Below are positions 10,698-21,050 of a DNA stretch of 64,000 nt, piece after piece. The stretch covers positions 62,001-126,000 of the forward strand of contig JAPJBO010000486.1 in the NCBI GenBank assembly GCA_030068145.1. The letters run 5' to 3'. Source of the DNA: Diplonema papillatum. Its lineage: Eukaryota > Euglenozoa > Diplonemea > Diplonemida > Diplonemidae. Positions within the stretch are counted from its first letter, which is position 1. Each line of letters opens with the position of its first letter. The notes beneath the pieces are model-generated. The model was not told the DNA's origin and searched no databases. It saw only the letters and a list, made by a program, of their open reading frames with translations. The translations under genes and the position numbers were made by a program.

Positions 10698-11516
10698 CTA
10701 CGATGGTGGTTCCCTTCTTGCTATCGCGGCGACATATCGTTCGTATGGAAGGGATTGGTCAGCGAGAGTGTTGATCACGCCTTCCAAGCAATTTTCATCA
10801 ACATGGGTGTCCCACCCAATGAACAAGTCTCTAAGCTCTGATGGAGGAAGATGATGAGGAGGCCCCCGTGCTATATTAGGTACTTTAACCCATGGCGCAT
10901 ACTCAAGGTTGGAAGGGGGCAAGTGCCCTCGGGGGGGACCTGAGTACACTGGCGATCGCATTACACCTTCGACAAAGCCGAAAGAACCCGGTTTCGTGAC
11001 GGAGCTCAATATCCTCACATATTCTTGTCGCCGAGCTGGGTCAATTGCTGTGACGCTAAACCGATCATACACAAAATCGAAAGCACGATTACCGCTGAAG
11101 GGAATTGTCCACGCAGGCTGGAAGAAATCTGCCTCCACAACTTCGACACGCTCCTGAACTGATTCCGCTTCGTTCGCAAGCTTTGTTCGAAGCTGTCTTA
11201 CAGCTTCTGGGCTCGCCTCTATACCGGTTACATGCATACCCCACGTTTTTGCCAAATAGACTAGAACATCGCTGTTGCCGCACAGAGGTACAACAGCTCG
11301 TTTGCCAATGATTTGAGCTTCTGTCATACCCAGCAAGTCACTGCAGGACTTTGCCATGTTGTTGGCAAAAGGTCCGTTTTCTTCCCCTTTCTGCCATCCC
11401 GTTTGCTTCAGGCTCCACTTCTCGTCCCACCAGCCTGGGCTCAATCTTGTTTCAGTCTCTGGACCTTCGAAAACCTTGCTGCGCTCTGATTTACCGCCGC
11501 CATAGCTCCAGATCGC
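10698..11516 (-). CDS. TPMT: Thiopurine S-methyltransferase-like protein
   Basis: A SAM-dependent methyltransferase of the TPMT family. Known members methylate thiopurines or related selenium/sulfur compounds in the cytosol, and the native substrate here is unknown. Family marks are the N-terminal WWDEKWSLKQTGWQ, the SAM-binding block VVPLCGNSDVLVYLAKTWGM with GIEAS after it, FDFVYDRFSVTAIDP (family: a D-R motif followed by A-L/I-x-P), a YV..LSSVTKPG strand, and SGPPRG followed by LPPSELRDLF. The recognisable part is about 248 residues, the normal family length. No ATG precedes the conserved N-terminus: codon 1 of that stretch is TTG at 11,444, and the frame stays open to a good acceptor (TTCCACAG) at 11,517, so a short 5' exon probably lies upstream. 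It stands alone between repeats. Confidence 0.85.
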   Translation of the reverse strand, partial: AIWSYGGGKSERSKVFEGPETETRLSPGWWDEKWSLKQTGWQKGEENGPFANNMAKSCSDLLGMTEAQIIGKRAVVPLCGNSDVLVYLAKTWGMHVTGIEASPEAVRQLRTKLANEAESVQERVEVVEADFFQPAWTIPFSGNRAFDFVYDRFSVTAIDPARRQEYVRILSSVTKPGSFGFVEGVMRSPVYSGPPRGHLPPSNLEYAPWVKVPNIARGPPHHLPPSELRDLFIGWDTHVDENCLEGVINTLADQSLPYERYVAAIARREPPS

Positions 11517-12099
11517 CTGTGGAAAGCAATTGTTCTAGTGACCATTTCGACCGTTCAAGTCGGCTGATAACACAACTGCAGCACAAACAAACAAAATAAA
11601 GAGAGAGTGGTGTTCCCACAACGGTGAATATAGAAGTTTGATAGAAGTTGTATGGAGTAGTGGGTGTCGTCACTTTTTATTCTTATGATGATGGTGCACA
11701 AGGCCGATATCTTCTTGAACCGAACATCCTTTTCCTGCACGCAAGCCCAACTGCGGTTGTGATTCTCGCTACACCCCCGCGGACCCGTTTCAGACGTGGT
11801 AAAAGACACCGACCTTGCCAACCCTTCCAGTACCTTCTGCCCACCTGTGCGAGCGATTGTGCCATCAGCAGGCTTGTCCTACAGCGACCTTGCGTTTCTT
11901 GGGCTGAGGCACTGGATAGCTCGCTTCGGCCTTTCCCTGACGCGCAGCTCGCATGGGTATCGTCTTAGCCGGCTGGCTGGTCGGCTGTCTGGGCGGCTTG
12001 GCTTTGCTTTGCTGTTCTGAGCCCTTTCTGTCTGGGGGTCGTCCTTTCCGCGAAGCACAGTGTCGCGTGGCGGATAAACAAGTCCGGCAACGTGATCAT

Positions 12100-13305
12100 T
12101 CCCTGTTGTGCAGCACTTTTTCTTGCAGGGCCAGGCAAAGACCCCAGCAGCACTTGAAATGCTCCACAATTTGGTTGGCACTCGCATGAAGGCGACAACG
12201 CTGACTCAGCAGCGTTGTCGTCGATGCTGCGACTTAAACGGAGTACCTGAAAGCAGGCGACTGCTGATGGAGTTCGCCGCCCAGGGGGATACCCTCGCCA
12301 TGATGAAGGACAAAGTGCAGGACCAGCTGACCACGCAGTCTTTTTCGTCGCCATCCGCTACATCGTCGCGGTAACTCAAGCCGGTCCGTATTGCTACGCA
12401 GCCGGATGTGCGGCTGCAGGTGATGGAGGCGGGAAACGCGGAGATCTGTCGACAGGCAGGATGCCACAGAGGAGTCGCGCGTGGAGGGGGCGAGATCCGG
12501 GGCTTTTTCCAGGGCCAACGCGCATGGAGGTGCTCAGGGTTACTGAAAACCGGTTCGAGCGAGTGCTGTGCACGGGGGCGAAGCCAGGAGTCCGGGAGCA
12601 GGCAAAAGGGCAGCTAGCAGGACCTGCCCGGGCCACTAGCGGAGGCGTGGAAGGAGGCTGGGCGGCAGCGGGCGAGAAGCAAGGGGACAAAGTCGCAGAG
12701 CTCGGGGCAATGGAACAAAAGCACGTATGTGCAGCCGGTGACCGGGGGGAAAATCGGGTACGGGAAACAAGAGGGGTGAACGCGGCGGTGGCGGAGAGGC
12801 TAAGGTTAGACGGGCGCCATCCGGGACTGGCGGGGATTCATGCAGGGGAAAGGGCCTACAGGAGGGTGATGGAGGCCTTGGCGGAGCTTGGCCTGGGGGC
12901 AGGGAACTGCATCGTCACGAGGCAACAACGGGAGCGCGCGCAGTGGCTGCGACCACGATGGTCAGATGGGCGCAGCGGCTGGAAAAGCTGGCCGGGGTGA
13001 ACAAGAGGTTTCCTGGGGCGGGGTTGCATGCGTATCTGGCGGAGTCGGCAGGAGTGAGCCTTCGACGCAGAGGGACTACGCCCTGTGCCTTCGGTCGGTG
13101 TTCCAGAGATGGGCGCCGCTATGCCGACGATGCAGGCGGCGCCAGTGGAACCGAAGCACTGGGAGCTGTTGCAGAGGGCGCTGAGTCCGGAGCAGATGGC
13201 GTTCCGCTGCATTCAGCACTTGCTGGGGCTTCGCTGGGAAGGCGTGTGGCTTAACTGCAAAGATCCAAAATTATCGGTCGGCATATCGACATTACTGAGC
13301 TAATT
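12100..13305 (+). pseudogene. Degraded coding region of unknown, possibly mobile, origin
   Basis: Several overlapping plus-strand frames each look protein-like in part. They include an ATG at 12,524 (MEVLRVTENRFER…), a stretch around 12,955-13,060 (MVRWAQRLEKLAGVNKRFPG…LHAYLAESAG) and one around 13,150-13,255 (PKHWELLQRALSPEQMAFRC…LLGLRWEGVWLN). They switch frame several times, so this is either a decayed gene or exons I cannot join. The LLGLRWEGV segment faintly resembles the first catalytic box of tyrosine recombinases, but no R-H-R-Y set can be shown. It lies just 5' of the LINE block. Confidence 0.25.
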
Positions 13306-13324
13306 CACCTACCCCTGAGAGCGA

Positions 13325-13370
13325 CTTCAGCTCGATTACACTCGATTACGCGTCGATTACACTCGAATAC
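13325..13370 (+). repeat. CGATTAC microsatellite 5' of LINE copy 1
   Basis: Four imperfect units of CTCGATTACA/GTCGATTACA lie immediately before the 5'-truncated LINE fragment. Related CGATTAC units also follow the 3' ends of both LINE copies (about 13,980-13,997 and 18,490-18,515). They are either the preferred target or the element's own 3' tail. Confidence 0.7.
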
Positions 13371-13997
13371 ACCGGGTGTGCCACGAGCACCAAAAGGTGA
13401 AGTGCGACGCCTGCAAGCGCCGGGGCAAGTCGGTGGCGTGGTGCTGTAAGGCCCACCACAAGGAAGACGACGGCCTTGCGGTGAAGTTCTGCGCGCAGCA
13501 CCGCCTGACGCAATGCGCGACGTGCAAGACGATAGCGGAGTGCTGCCGCAACGGACACCACCAGTGCCTTGAAGCGTGAGAACGTGGTGTTCGTTCTGCA
13601 GGAAGCAGCAGAAGGCGAGCGAAGGCCTGCAACACCCACTTCAACTTGAGCAGCGAAGGTCAAAAAGACGGCACCAACGCCAGCGAAGAAGCGGCAATCG
13701 GACTCCGCGGCGGAGCCGGCAACGAAAAGGCGCAAAGGAAGCATCGATGTGCAATCGAAGGCGACGCGACCATCGCCCAAGCGCCGAGAGGAAGCAGAAG
13801 TCGACGCGCAACCGATGAACCTGGACGAGCAATCGAACAAGAAGCGAAGCACCAAACGCGCGCCTGAGCGCGACGATCAAGACGAGCTAAAGAGGCGAAA
13901 GCATGACATCACGTGCGAAGAGATAACCGCGCCGTCGGCGATGCAGATTATCGCCACAGATTCTTTGCATTCTAACCCAAACGATTACGCTCGATTA
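13370..13997 (+). mobile_element. LINE copy 1: 5'-truncated 3' end
   Basis: This segment matches 17,735-18,510 at high identity. It holds the Cys/His repeat frame (13,376-13,579: CxxH…CxxC…CCxxxHH), lacks about 170 bp present in copy 2 just after GGACACCAC, and then follows the Lys/Glu-rich tail, the GCATTCTAACCCAAAC motif and CGATTAC units. It is fused directly to LINE copy 2, which begins inside its endonuclease domain. It is a dead 5'-truncated copy. Confidence 0.75.
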
Positions 13998-14005
13998 TTG
14001 CGGAG

Positions 14006-14210
14006 GTGCACCGAGAAGCAGCAAGTCTCGGACGAGTACCGATCGTTGTGGCCGGCGATTTTAATGCGTCGGCGGCGATGTCGTGCATGCTGCGTTCGGG
14101 ATGGTCCGACGCCGCAGAGATCTGCTCCGCTGGCGGTGCCCCGAAGACGTACGAGAGGACAGGGACGCGAGGCACACGCATCTATCACGTCTTACTGACG
14201 ACGTCGCGAT
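14006..14210 (+). pseudogene. LINE apurinic endonuclease domain, C-terminal fragment
   Basis: VPIVVAGDFNA carries the GDFN motif of the exonuclease-endonuclease-phosphatase fold, and GTRIYHVLLT matches the R-I-D/x-x-V-L strand near the domain's end. In active LINE endonucleases this domain nicks target DNA. Only about the last 80 residues remain. A frameshift near 14,196 separates it from the reverse transcriptase frame (…VVVDAEGQRVPSHKMVTVELD). Confidence 0.7.
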
Positions 14211-14219
14211 ACACTCAGT

Positions 14220-16028
14220 GAGACCACCGTCGTCGTAGACGCGGAAGGGCAGCGGGTGCCCAGCCACAAGATGGTGACGGTAGAGCTGGACATCACCGCG
14301 TTTGCAGACACATGTGAGAGGTACCGCATGCCAAGGTCCCTGAGCAAAGCAGCCGTGACGCACGAAGGACGGGCAACAGCGCGGGCGGAAGAGTTGTTAG
14401 TGAAGCACCGGTTCGAAGATGCAGCACCAGAAGACGTGGAAGCACTCTGGGTGTCGGCAACTAAGGCGTGCGAGGGGTATCTGGTCGAGCTGGCGGAGAA
14501 ACAGGGGTTGCTCGACGGGCCCGTTGCCGCCTATCAAGGACGGGGTGAGACAAGAAAGCCTAAGAGAGAACATTTTGCGTCCGTGACAGACACCGGGACG
14601 GGCGCGGGTACGTATGCCTCAAGCAGATTCCGGAAGATATTGAACGGCCTCGACGCCTACATCCGAGGGCTGCAAACACTGAGTGGGGAAGGACCCGGGT
14701 GCATGCCGAGATCGCTGGAGAAGACGTGGGAGAACGTAGTATCGGGACTGGAATCAATGGCCGGACGAGTACCAAAGGTGCGCGATTTGCCGCGACGCCC
14801 GCCGGACTTGAGCGTCGCCCAGACCTTGAGGCAGAAGCTGGAAGCGAGGAGCCGGTCACTGACAGCACAGGCGCGAAAGGGGAGAATAGCTCAGCTGGAG
14901 AGCAAGATGCAGAACTTCCACTGTGCAAACAGGGCGCAACTGCTTCCGTGGTGCAGAAGGAAGAAGGCGGACGGTCTGGTGGCGCTGAAAGTGGATGGCC
15001 GCTACACGGCAAATCTACGGGAGATCGACGCGACGTTGCAGAAAGAATGGGCGCCCATCAACCGGATGTACGCGAGTAGACCGGAACCGTGCTATGAAGC
15101 CTTCAAGGCGGAGTATGCGGAATACATCCGATGTCGACCGATGGTGTGCCGAGATTTGACGGGCGATGATCTGAGGAGCGTTCTTGGAAAGAAGCAGCGT
15201 GCCGGAGTCCCGGGCGTGGACGGATGGAGCACAGCAGAGTTAAAGAAGCTGCCACTGCCGTTGCTGAACGCCCTGGCGAAGGTGTTCAACGCGATAGAAG
15301 CGACCGGAACGTGGCCGAACGCGTTGTTGGAAGCCGCGGTCACGCTGATCCCGAAAGACGAAACCCTCGACCCGCTGGCATTGCGGCCCATCACCGTCAC
15401 AAGCGCGGTCTATCGCTTGTGGGCGAGCACGAGGCTCAGGGACGTCGTCCAGTGGCAAGAAGGCTGGATAGCAGATAGCCAGCACGGGTTCAGGCCCAAA
15501 CACGGAACCGTGGACGTGGTGTTTGAAATCGCCTCGCAGATTGAAGAGGCTCTCTTGACGGGAAAGGAGCTGTACGGCGTGGCCCTAGACTTTGCCAAGT
15601 GCTTCGACAAAGTGCCACGAGACGTCGTGCTGAAGCTGGTGGGGGATCTTGGCCTCCATGAGAGAATTCTCGGGCGCGATGTTTACGCGCGACTACGAAG
15701 GCGGTACAAGTTGCGCATGCGGCTGGGAGACATCTTTTACACCACCAACGGGATACTGCAGGGCTGCCCCCAGAGCGTGATCCTCATCAACGCGCTGCTG
15801 TCCATCGTGGTGCGCAGAGTGGACGACGTGGGGGGGGTGACGAGCGAGTCCTTCGCGGACGACCTCACCCTCCTGACGCGTCTCAGGGAAGCATGCTTGC
15901 AGGACTTGGTGGAAGTCGATAGATTTTGTGCGAACACCGGCATGTCGATCGGGATACCGAAGAAGTTCGCTTTTGGGACGCCGAAGGGGTACGAAGCGAA
16001 GTTGAAAATGGTGGCACCGACATCGTGA
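14220..16028 (+). CDS. LINE reverse transcriptase fragment
   Basis: The open frame covers the RT fingers and palm. Visible motifs: GVPGVDGWSTAELK, VTLIPKD with LRPITVTSAVYRL, GFRPKHGTVDVVF, VALDFAKCFDKVP (catalytic D) and NGILQGCPQS, then SFADDLTLL, where FADD replaces the usual YADD. RT copies the element RNA at a nicked genomic target. There is no ATG at the start of the frame: it continues from the endonuclease in another frame, so this is a fragment of one ORF2 and not an independent gene. It ends at a frameshift shortly after the palm. Confidence 0.85.
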   Translation, partial: ETTVVVDAEGQRVPSHKMVTVELDITAFADTCERYRMPRSLSKAAVTHEGRATARAEELLVKHRFEDAAPEDVEALWVSATKACEGYLVELAEKQGLLDGPVAAYQGRGETRKPKREHFASVTDTGTGAGTYASSRFRKILNGLDAYIRGLQTLSGEGPGCMPRSLEKTWENVVSGLESMAGRVPKVRDLPRRPPDLSVAQTLRQKLEARSRSLTAQARKGRIAQLESKMQNFHCANRAQLLPWCRRKKADGLVALKVDGRYTANLREIDATLQKEWAPINRMYASRPEPCYEAFKAEYAEYIRCRPMVCRDLTGDDLRSVLGKKQRAGVPGVDGWSTAELKKLPLPLLNALAKVFNAIEATGTWPNALLEAAVTLIPKDETLDPLALRPITVTSAVYRLWASTRLRDVVQWQEGWIADSQHGFRPKHGTVDVVFEIASQIEEALLTGKELYGVALDFAKCFDKVPRDVVLKLVGDLGLHERILGRDVYARLRRRYKLRMRLGDIFYTTNGILQGCPQSVILINALLSIVVRRVDDVGGVTSESFADDLTLLTRLREACLQDLVEVDRFCANTGMSIGIPKKFAFGTPKGYEAKLKMVAPTS

Positions 16029-16083
16029 CGATCTGGTCGGCACGAAGCGGACACGCAGAACCGACCTGCGCTACGACCAGCGT

Positions 16084-17525
16084 GCAGAGGAGGCCGAACG
16101 GTTGGGTGCCTTACCGATCTCGAGGGCGCAGAGGTCGGGGCTAGCCACGATGGCGGTTCTACCGGCGGCGACGTACGGCTCCGAGTTCGTGCTCCCGACG
16201 GTGCGGGGGCTGGGGAAGTTCACCGCAGCACTACTCAGAGGAGTCTGGGACCCGGTGAGACTGCATAGGGAGAGGCCGTGTTGGGCATTCTCAACAAGGC
16301 CCACTTACTCGACCCATACGCAGTGCTGCCGTATCGGTCACTCGGCATGATCGCAGAAGTGTGCCGAAAAAGGCCGGCGTGGAGGGCCCGCGTCGCAACA
16401 GTTCGACGGGCGTATGGCAGCAGAATCCGCGCATGGGGACCGGTCGGTATTGCGGCCGAGCATGCAAAAAAGCTCGGTATACGATGGACGGAAGATTTCG
16501 ACAACGCCGAGGACGAGGCAGGGAATGTGCTGAGGCTGGTGCGACAAAGCAAGGGGGAGCGAGGGCACACCCTGAGAAAGCTGATTCGCGGCTGGCGACT
16601 AGGGGAGCTTGAGAAGAGGCGGGTAGACTTCGATGGGGTACGGGCAGGTGTAGAGTACGTCGCGACGAATGCCTACGGGCTGAAGGCGTCGACAACGCTG
16701 ACGGCTGCACGGGACGTTGCCGAGGTCGTGGCTGGGTCGGTGATGACGGAGTCACATGCTGCCAAGCTGTGGGGAGGTGACGGGCTGTGCAGACGCTGTG
16801 TCGAGCCGACGGAGGAAACCCTGGGCCACATTTGGTGGCAATGCCGGGCGTACGAACGGATCCGAGCGCAACACCAGTATGCCGAAATTGTTGGCGCGGA
16901 TCGCTCGACTTGGCCCCCGTGCCTGCAAGAACACGGGATTCTGCCGAAGGGAAGTCGAGTCAGCATCGAAGTGCTGCACACGTTCATGGCGGAGGTCATG
17001 CACGAGAGACGACGGCTGGAGAGGGAAGGAAGAGACCGGGCGGTCGGCCACCCCTGGAGACAACTGCACCCCGACGACTGCCCCCCGCGCCGACTGAATT
17101 TCGAAGCGATCGCTGGACCGGGGACCTTCGCGGCGGTCGGAGGAGAGAGGTGGTTCCGGGCGCTGCAACATTGGCTGGATGGGATGTGCTGGTCGGTAGC
17201 GGGTGACGTTTCGACAGCGGAGCTCGCCATCGACTTTGAAGTGTACACCGGGCTCGATCTGCCGGGCAGTGTCGTAGCAACGACGGACGGGACACCGTTG
17301 AGCATGCGTGCGAGGGTACTCGCAAGGCTTTTGAAAACCGTCGGGGATGCGCTGGAGCGAAACGGCGACGAACCGCCTCTGCCGGGAAGGAAACTGGGGA
17401 CGATAGGGTCGCTGAGAACGGTGGGAGCCCCGCCGTTGCCTCACGGGGTACGAGATGAGGCCAATCTTCCGTGGCAATCTTCCGTGGTGGTACGGAGACG
17501 ATGGAAGTGCTCGAGACGCAGCTGA
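16084..17525 (+). pseudogene. LINE ORF2 C-terminal region with zinc finger
   Basis: A plus-strand frame at about 16,084-16,278 (…RSGLATMAVLPAATYGSEFV…LLRGVWDP) shifts into one running to 17,525 (LGILNKAHLLDPYAVLPYRSL…). The second part contains CRRCVEPTEETLGHIWWQC, the C-x2-C-x8-H-x4-C finger typical of LINE ORF2 C-termini (zf-RVT). No RNase H motif was recognised. The two frameshifts make it non-functional here. The 3' end overlaps the following Cys/His ORF by a few codons. Confidence 0.7.
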
Positions 17526-18427
17526 CGACGGCTCGGCACGAATTCAACGGCGAGGCGTGGGGGATGGATCTTTTCCCGACGTACGGAGGTGGAAGGGCGG
17601 AGCGTGCGGCGAGATGGGCGGTGTTCAACGACGCTACGGAGAAGAAGAAAGGCAAGAAGTCGGCAGTCGTCGGAGGGGATCCGTGGTACGTGCCGGAAGG
17701 GGTTCCCCGACACGAAAAGTGGGGTGAGCGGGTGTGCCACGAGCACCAAAAGGTGAAGTGCGACGTCTGCAAGCGCCGGGGCAAGTCGGTGGCGTGGTGC
17801 TGTAAGGCCCACCACAAGGAAGACGACGGCCTTGCGGTGAAGTTCTGCGCGCAGCACCGCCTGACGCAATGCGCGACGTGCAAGACGATCGCGGAGTGCT
17901 GCCGCAACGGACACCACCGGTGCCTTGATCATGGCATGCCGACGTGTGCGCACTGCAGTCGGCTCGCGGACTTGCGGAGTCGAAGGCCCAAACTGTGCTG
18001 TCGGAAGGGGCACCACCGGGCGGCCGTGGCGAGAGGTGAAGAATCAACAACGAAGAAGAGGAAGGCGGAGCCGGAGGGCCCCGCGCCAGCGCCGAGACAG
18101 GCGAAGCGAGAGAACGTGGTGCTCGTTCTGCCGGAAGCAGCGGAAGGCGAGCGAGAGCCCGCAACATCAACACCGACGTCAGCAGCGAAGGTCGGGAAGA
18201 CGGCACCAACGCCAGCGAAGAAGCGGCAATCGGACTCCGCGGCGGAGCCGGTACCGAAAAGGCGGAAAGGACGCGTCGATGTGCCACGACCATCGCCCAG
18301 GCGCCGACAACCGATGAACCTCGACGAGCAATCGAAGAATAAGCGAAGCACCAAACGCGCGCCTGAGCGCGACGATCAAGACGAGCTAAAGAGGCAAAAG
18401 CATGACACTTCACGTGCGAAGAAATAA
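17501..18427 (+). CDS. LINE 3'-terminal ORF with three Cys/His repeats
   Basis: The first ATG of the frame is at 17,501. About 75-90 residues in come three consecutive repeats of the form C/D-x2-H-x4-C-x2-C-(7-13)-C-C-x3-H-H: CHEHQKVKCDVCKRRG…WCCKAHH, CAQHRLTQCATCKTIAECC…HH and DHGMPTCAHCSRL…LCCRKGHH. A Lys/Arg/Pro-rich tail with KKRK-type nuclear signals follows. The layout suggests zinc binding and nucleic-acid contact, as in LINE ORF1 proteins or nucleocapsid knuckles, but I do not recognise the repeat. It is open throughout in this copy. Its place after the RT, where most LINEs have no ORF, is unusual. Confidence 0.6.
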   Translation: MEVLETQLTTARHEFNGEAWGMDLFPTYGGGRAERAARWAVFNDATEKKKGKKSAVVGGDPWYVPEGVPRHEKWGERVCHEHQKVKCDVCKRRGKSVAWCCKAHHKEDDGLAVKFCAQHRLTQCATCKTIAECCRNGHHRCLDHGMPTCAHCSRLADLRSRRPKLCCRKGHHRAAVARGEESTTKKRKAEPEGPAPAPRQAKRENVVLVLPEAAEGEREPATSTPTSAAKVGKTAPTPAKKRQSDSAAEPVPKRRKGRVDVPRPSPRRRQPMNLDEQSKNKRSTKRAPERDDQDELKRQKHDTSRAKK

Positions 18428-18515
18428 CCGCGCCGTCGGCGATGCAGATATATCGCCACAGATTCTTTGCATTCTAACCCAAACTAACCCAAACGATTAC
18501 GCTCGATTACGATCG

Positions 18516-21050
18516 ATCAACTTTGGTGAATTGGTGGGGTACTGTAACAATTGATTAAACACACAGCACTCAGCCAATCCTGATTAGCTGATGCAACGTG
18601 CCAATTATCGAGCCTTCTTCCGGGGCTAAAGATGCTGATAGCAGGATGATCAAATATCGAACGAAAAGAAGCATATTCGTCTGAAAAAAAGATGTAGCCA
18701 GGCAGTGCAGCAGGGGACAAGGAAGTTCGGACTGACTTGTGGAAGCAGGTTGTCGAGTGCATAGGGGCTCGGGTACCATTATCCCGTATTAGCTACCTTT
18801 GCAATATAGCGCAGCTAATACTCGAGCCTTTGGCATTCCCTGCGGGGCAGTTCCAGGCGATAGGGCAATTCGACAAGCGCTTGGCAGACACCCTGTCCTC
18901 GATGATGTCAAGTTTCTGTTTGTGGGTTCGATCTCCCTGGCAGTTGAAGACGGAGGCTAAGCTCACCTGTAGGCACTGCAATGTCACGCATGCCATTGTC
19001 AGACGCTACCGTCTGGCATTGCGCTATTCGTGCCATAGTCGTTGGGGGTATCCGTTCTTGAACTTTTTCTTGGCTTCGTGCGGTTCCATCGTCCCGGCCT
19101 GCCCCTGGTACACGACTCGTCTCGTCTCCGTAGCTCGTCTATCCTGCTTCACTTCGTGCTTCCATCGAGCCTACTTGCAGCACTGCCACATTCCGATGGG
19201 TAGTGCGTCTGCGGGAGAAACCTGCCGTTAGGGTGGCTGAGTCACCCTTTCCCTGCGGTCTTCCTCGCTGTCTGCTCTCGTGCGGCGACTGTGGGGCATG
19301 ATTCCGCCTCGGATCCTCGGTTGTGCTCCTTAGCTGGATTGCTAGCTCGAGAAGAAGAGCTGTGTGTGGGCACGAGCGAATGTGGTTGCGGTTGGGAACC
19401 CGTCGGCGCGACCACGAGCAGACAGGCTGCATGCGCGTGGGCCCAATCCGGCCTACAGCTTGCGGCCGGACCAGCGTCGCACCTCGGTCTCTTCCCTTAC
19501 AGCCGGAGCTCGTGGCTCTCCCCAAGCCTCTGGGAAGGGGGGGGAGCTGGGAAGACGCAAGAGAAACCCAAAGAAACGGCGGCCAACCTCTGTCCGCAAG
19601 CACGTCTCAGTCGGCACCAAACGGAGCACAGTACCTCTTCCAAAGTCGGCCGAAGCGGAGCACAGTCAATGGTCAGTCAGTACAAAGCGGGCTTTGACTT
19701 GTTTTGCTGCACTCCCTTTGACTTCGGACTGGTGCTCGTCATCTTCCGGTACTCATGCATCGCAATACTAGAGCTCTCACGGCGTCCTGGTTCGTCTCGC
19801 CACTGTTGCTTGCTTGTTCTTTGTTGCCAACATCTTCACCCCGAGATCTTCCGGTCTCGTATGCACATCGCCCACTTGCCTGCAGTTCCCGTCCCTCGTA
19901 TGCTTGTGTGGCACTTCTTGGGCCAGACAGTGGTCAACATGGTCGCCCATGCGCAAGCCAGGGGTCCACCAGTGGTCGAACCCAAAATACTAGTGTCAAT
20001 TACAAGGACAACTATTCGCCCCCCCTTTAAAACTCTAAGAAAAAATATGAACGCATACAACTCCGGCTAACGTCGACCCCATAGCTAGTGGAAAAGCCTT
20101 GTTCAACTGCATTCTGCCGACCCTCCCTGCGAAACACTCCTGGATAGACAGCCATTTCGTTCGAAGTAAGGTAGGGTTGGTAGGTGTTCGTCATCCTAGT
20201 CCGCTCTTCGGTATAAGTTCGTCCAGAACTTTTCTCACTTCGTACGAAGTTCTTGATCCCTTTCTCTCTAAGTTCGTGGTAATTTAATGTTGGCAAACTA
20301 GGATTCGCTGGGCTGGGACATCTTTTTTCCCATCCAGCCAGTCTGGTGGAGTGGCCTCCCGGGATAGCTGTTCTCTCACATACGGCTAATCCCGTATGTT
20401 CCATGTTCCTTGTGCTCGCTTCGTGCTAAAGTTAAGGATCGGGGCTAGGGACTGCGTGGTGGTCCTTCCGGCTTGGTAGTGGTAGATCGGTTGGTAGAGT
20501 AGCTCGAGAGGTCGGTTGGGGTTGTCGCCAATGTCGGGGGGGGGGTCGAACTTGTCTATTACGATCAGTTGCCGGGTCTGTGCCGGGTATTATTGAGTGT
20601 GGATCGAGCCGTGAGCCTTAACAAGATCGGGTCAGATGACCCAATTTAAGCCAAGCTCCACCCCTGGTCGTGAGAGAAACTAACACAAGGGGTCTCCGCG
20701 GGGGCATTTCAGAGAAGCACTTGCGATCGGAGAAAAAGAGAGTGGAAGACGAACGCATTGTAATTCTCGATCCCGCGAGGGCGCACAATATTAACGGACC
20801 ACATGAACAAAACTTAGAAGCCACAGTGCTTGCGAAGACGTTCTGAAAAAAACGGGACGCAGTACAAAGCACGCAAAGCAACGTCAGCATCATGATGCTG
20901 CAACGTGATGAATAACAGTGTAAACCATTAGTCTCTCGTGACACCAAGTCTTACAAGCGTTCAACAACAGAGAGAGCCGCGAAGCTGCGTTCACTTTGCA
21001 GTGACGTACCTGTGTTAATTTGCGTAAGTTTGAGGCAGTCAGGACCTAGA
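18516..21050. other. No convincing gene; one dispersed repeat
   Basis: No frame shows recognisable motifs. About 19,314-19,460 (GGATCCTCGGTTGTG…GAGCAGACAGGCTGCATGCGCG) recurs, diverged, at about 22,498-22,630. The sequence GAGCCTTAACAAGATC near 20,611 resembles the end of the repeat at 5,583-5,600. Confidence 0.4.

Larger units (their letters stand above)
13998..18515 (+). mobile_element. LINE copy 2: APE-type non-LTR retrotransposon, 5'-truncated and frameshifted
   Basis: Order of parts: C-terminal piece of an apurinic-type endonuclease (about 14,006-14,210), reverse transcriptase (14,220-16,028), C-terminal region with a CCHC-type finger (about 16,084-17,525), Cys/His-repeat ORF (17,501-18,427), then an untranslated tail with GCATTCTAACCCAAACTAAC and CGATTAC units. 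The first part of the endonuclease is missing, consistent with 5' truncation during target-primed reverse transcription. At least three frame changes (near 14,196, 16,025-16,085 and 16,275) show it is inactive. It is joined head-to-tail to copy 1. Confidence 0.85.

Noticed and set aside
18737-20404. Medium-length frames in the 18.7-20.4 kb interval
   Set aside because: Cys/Ser/Arg-rich random-looking composition, mutually overlapping, no motif or splice logic.
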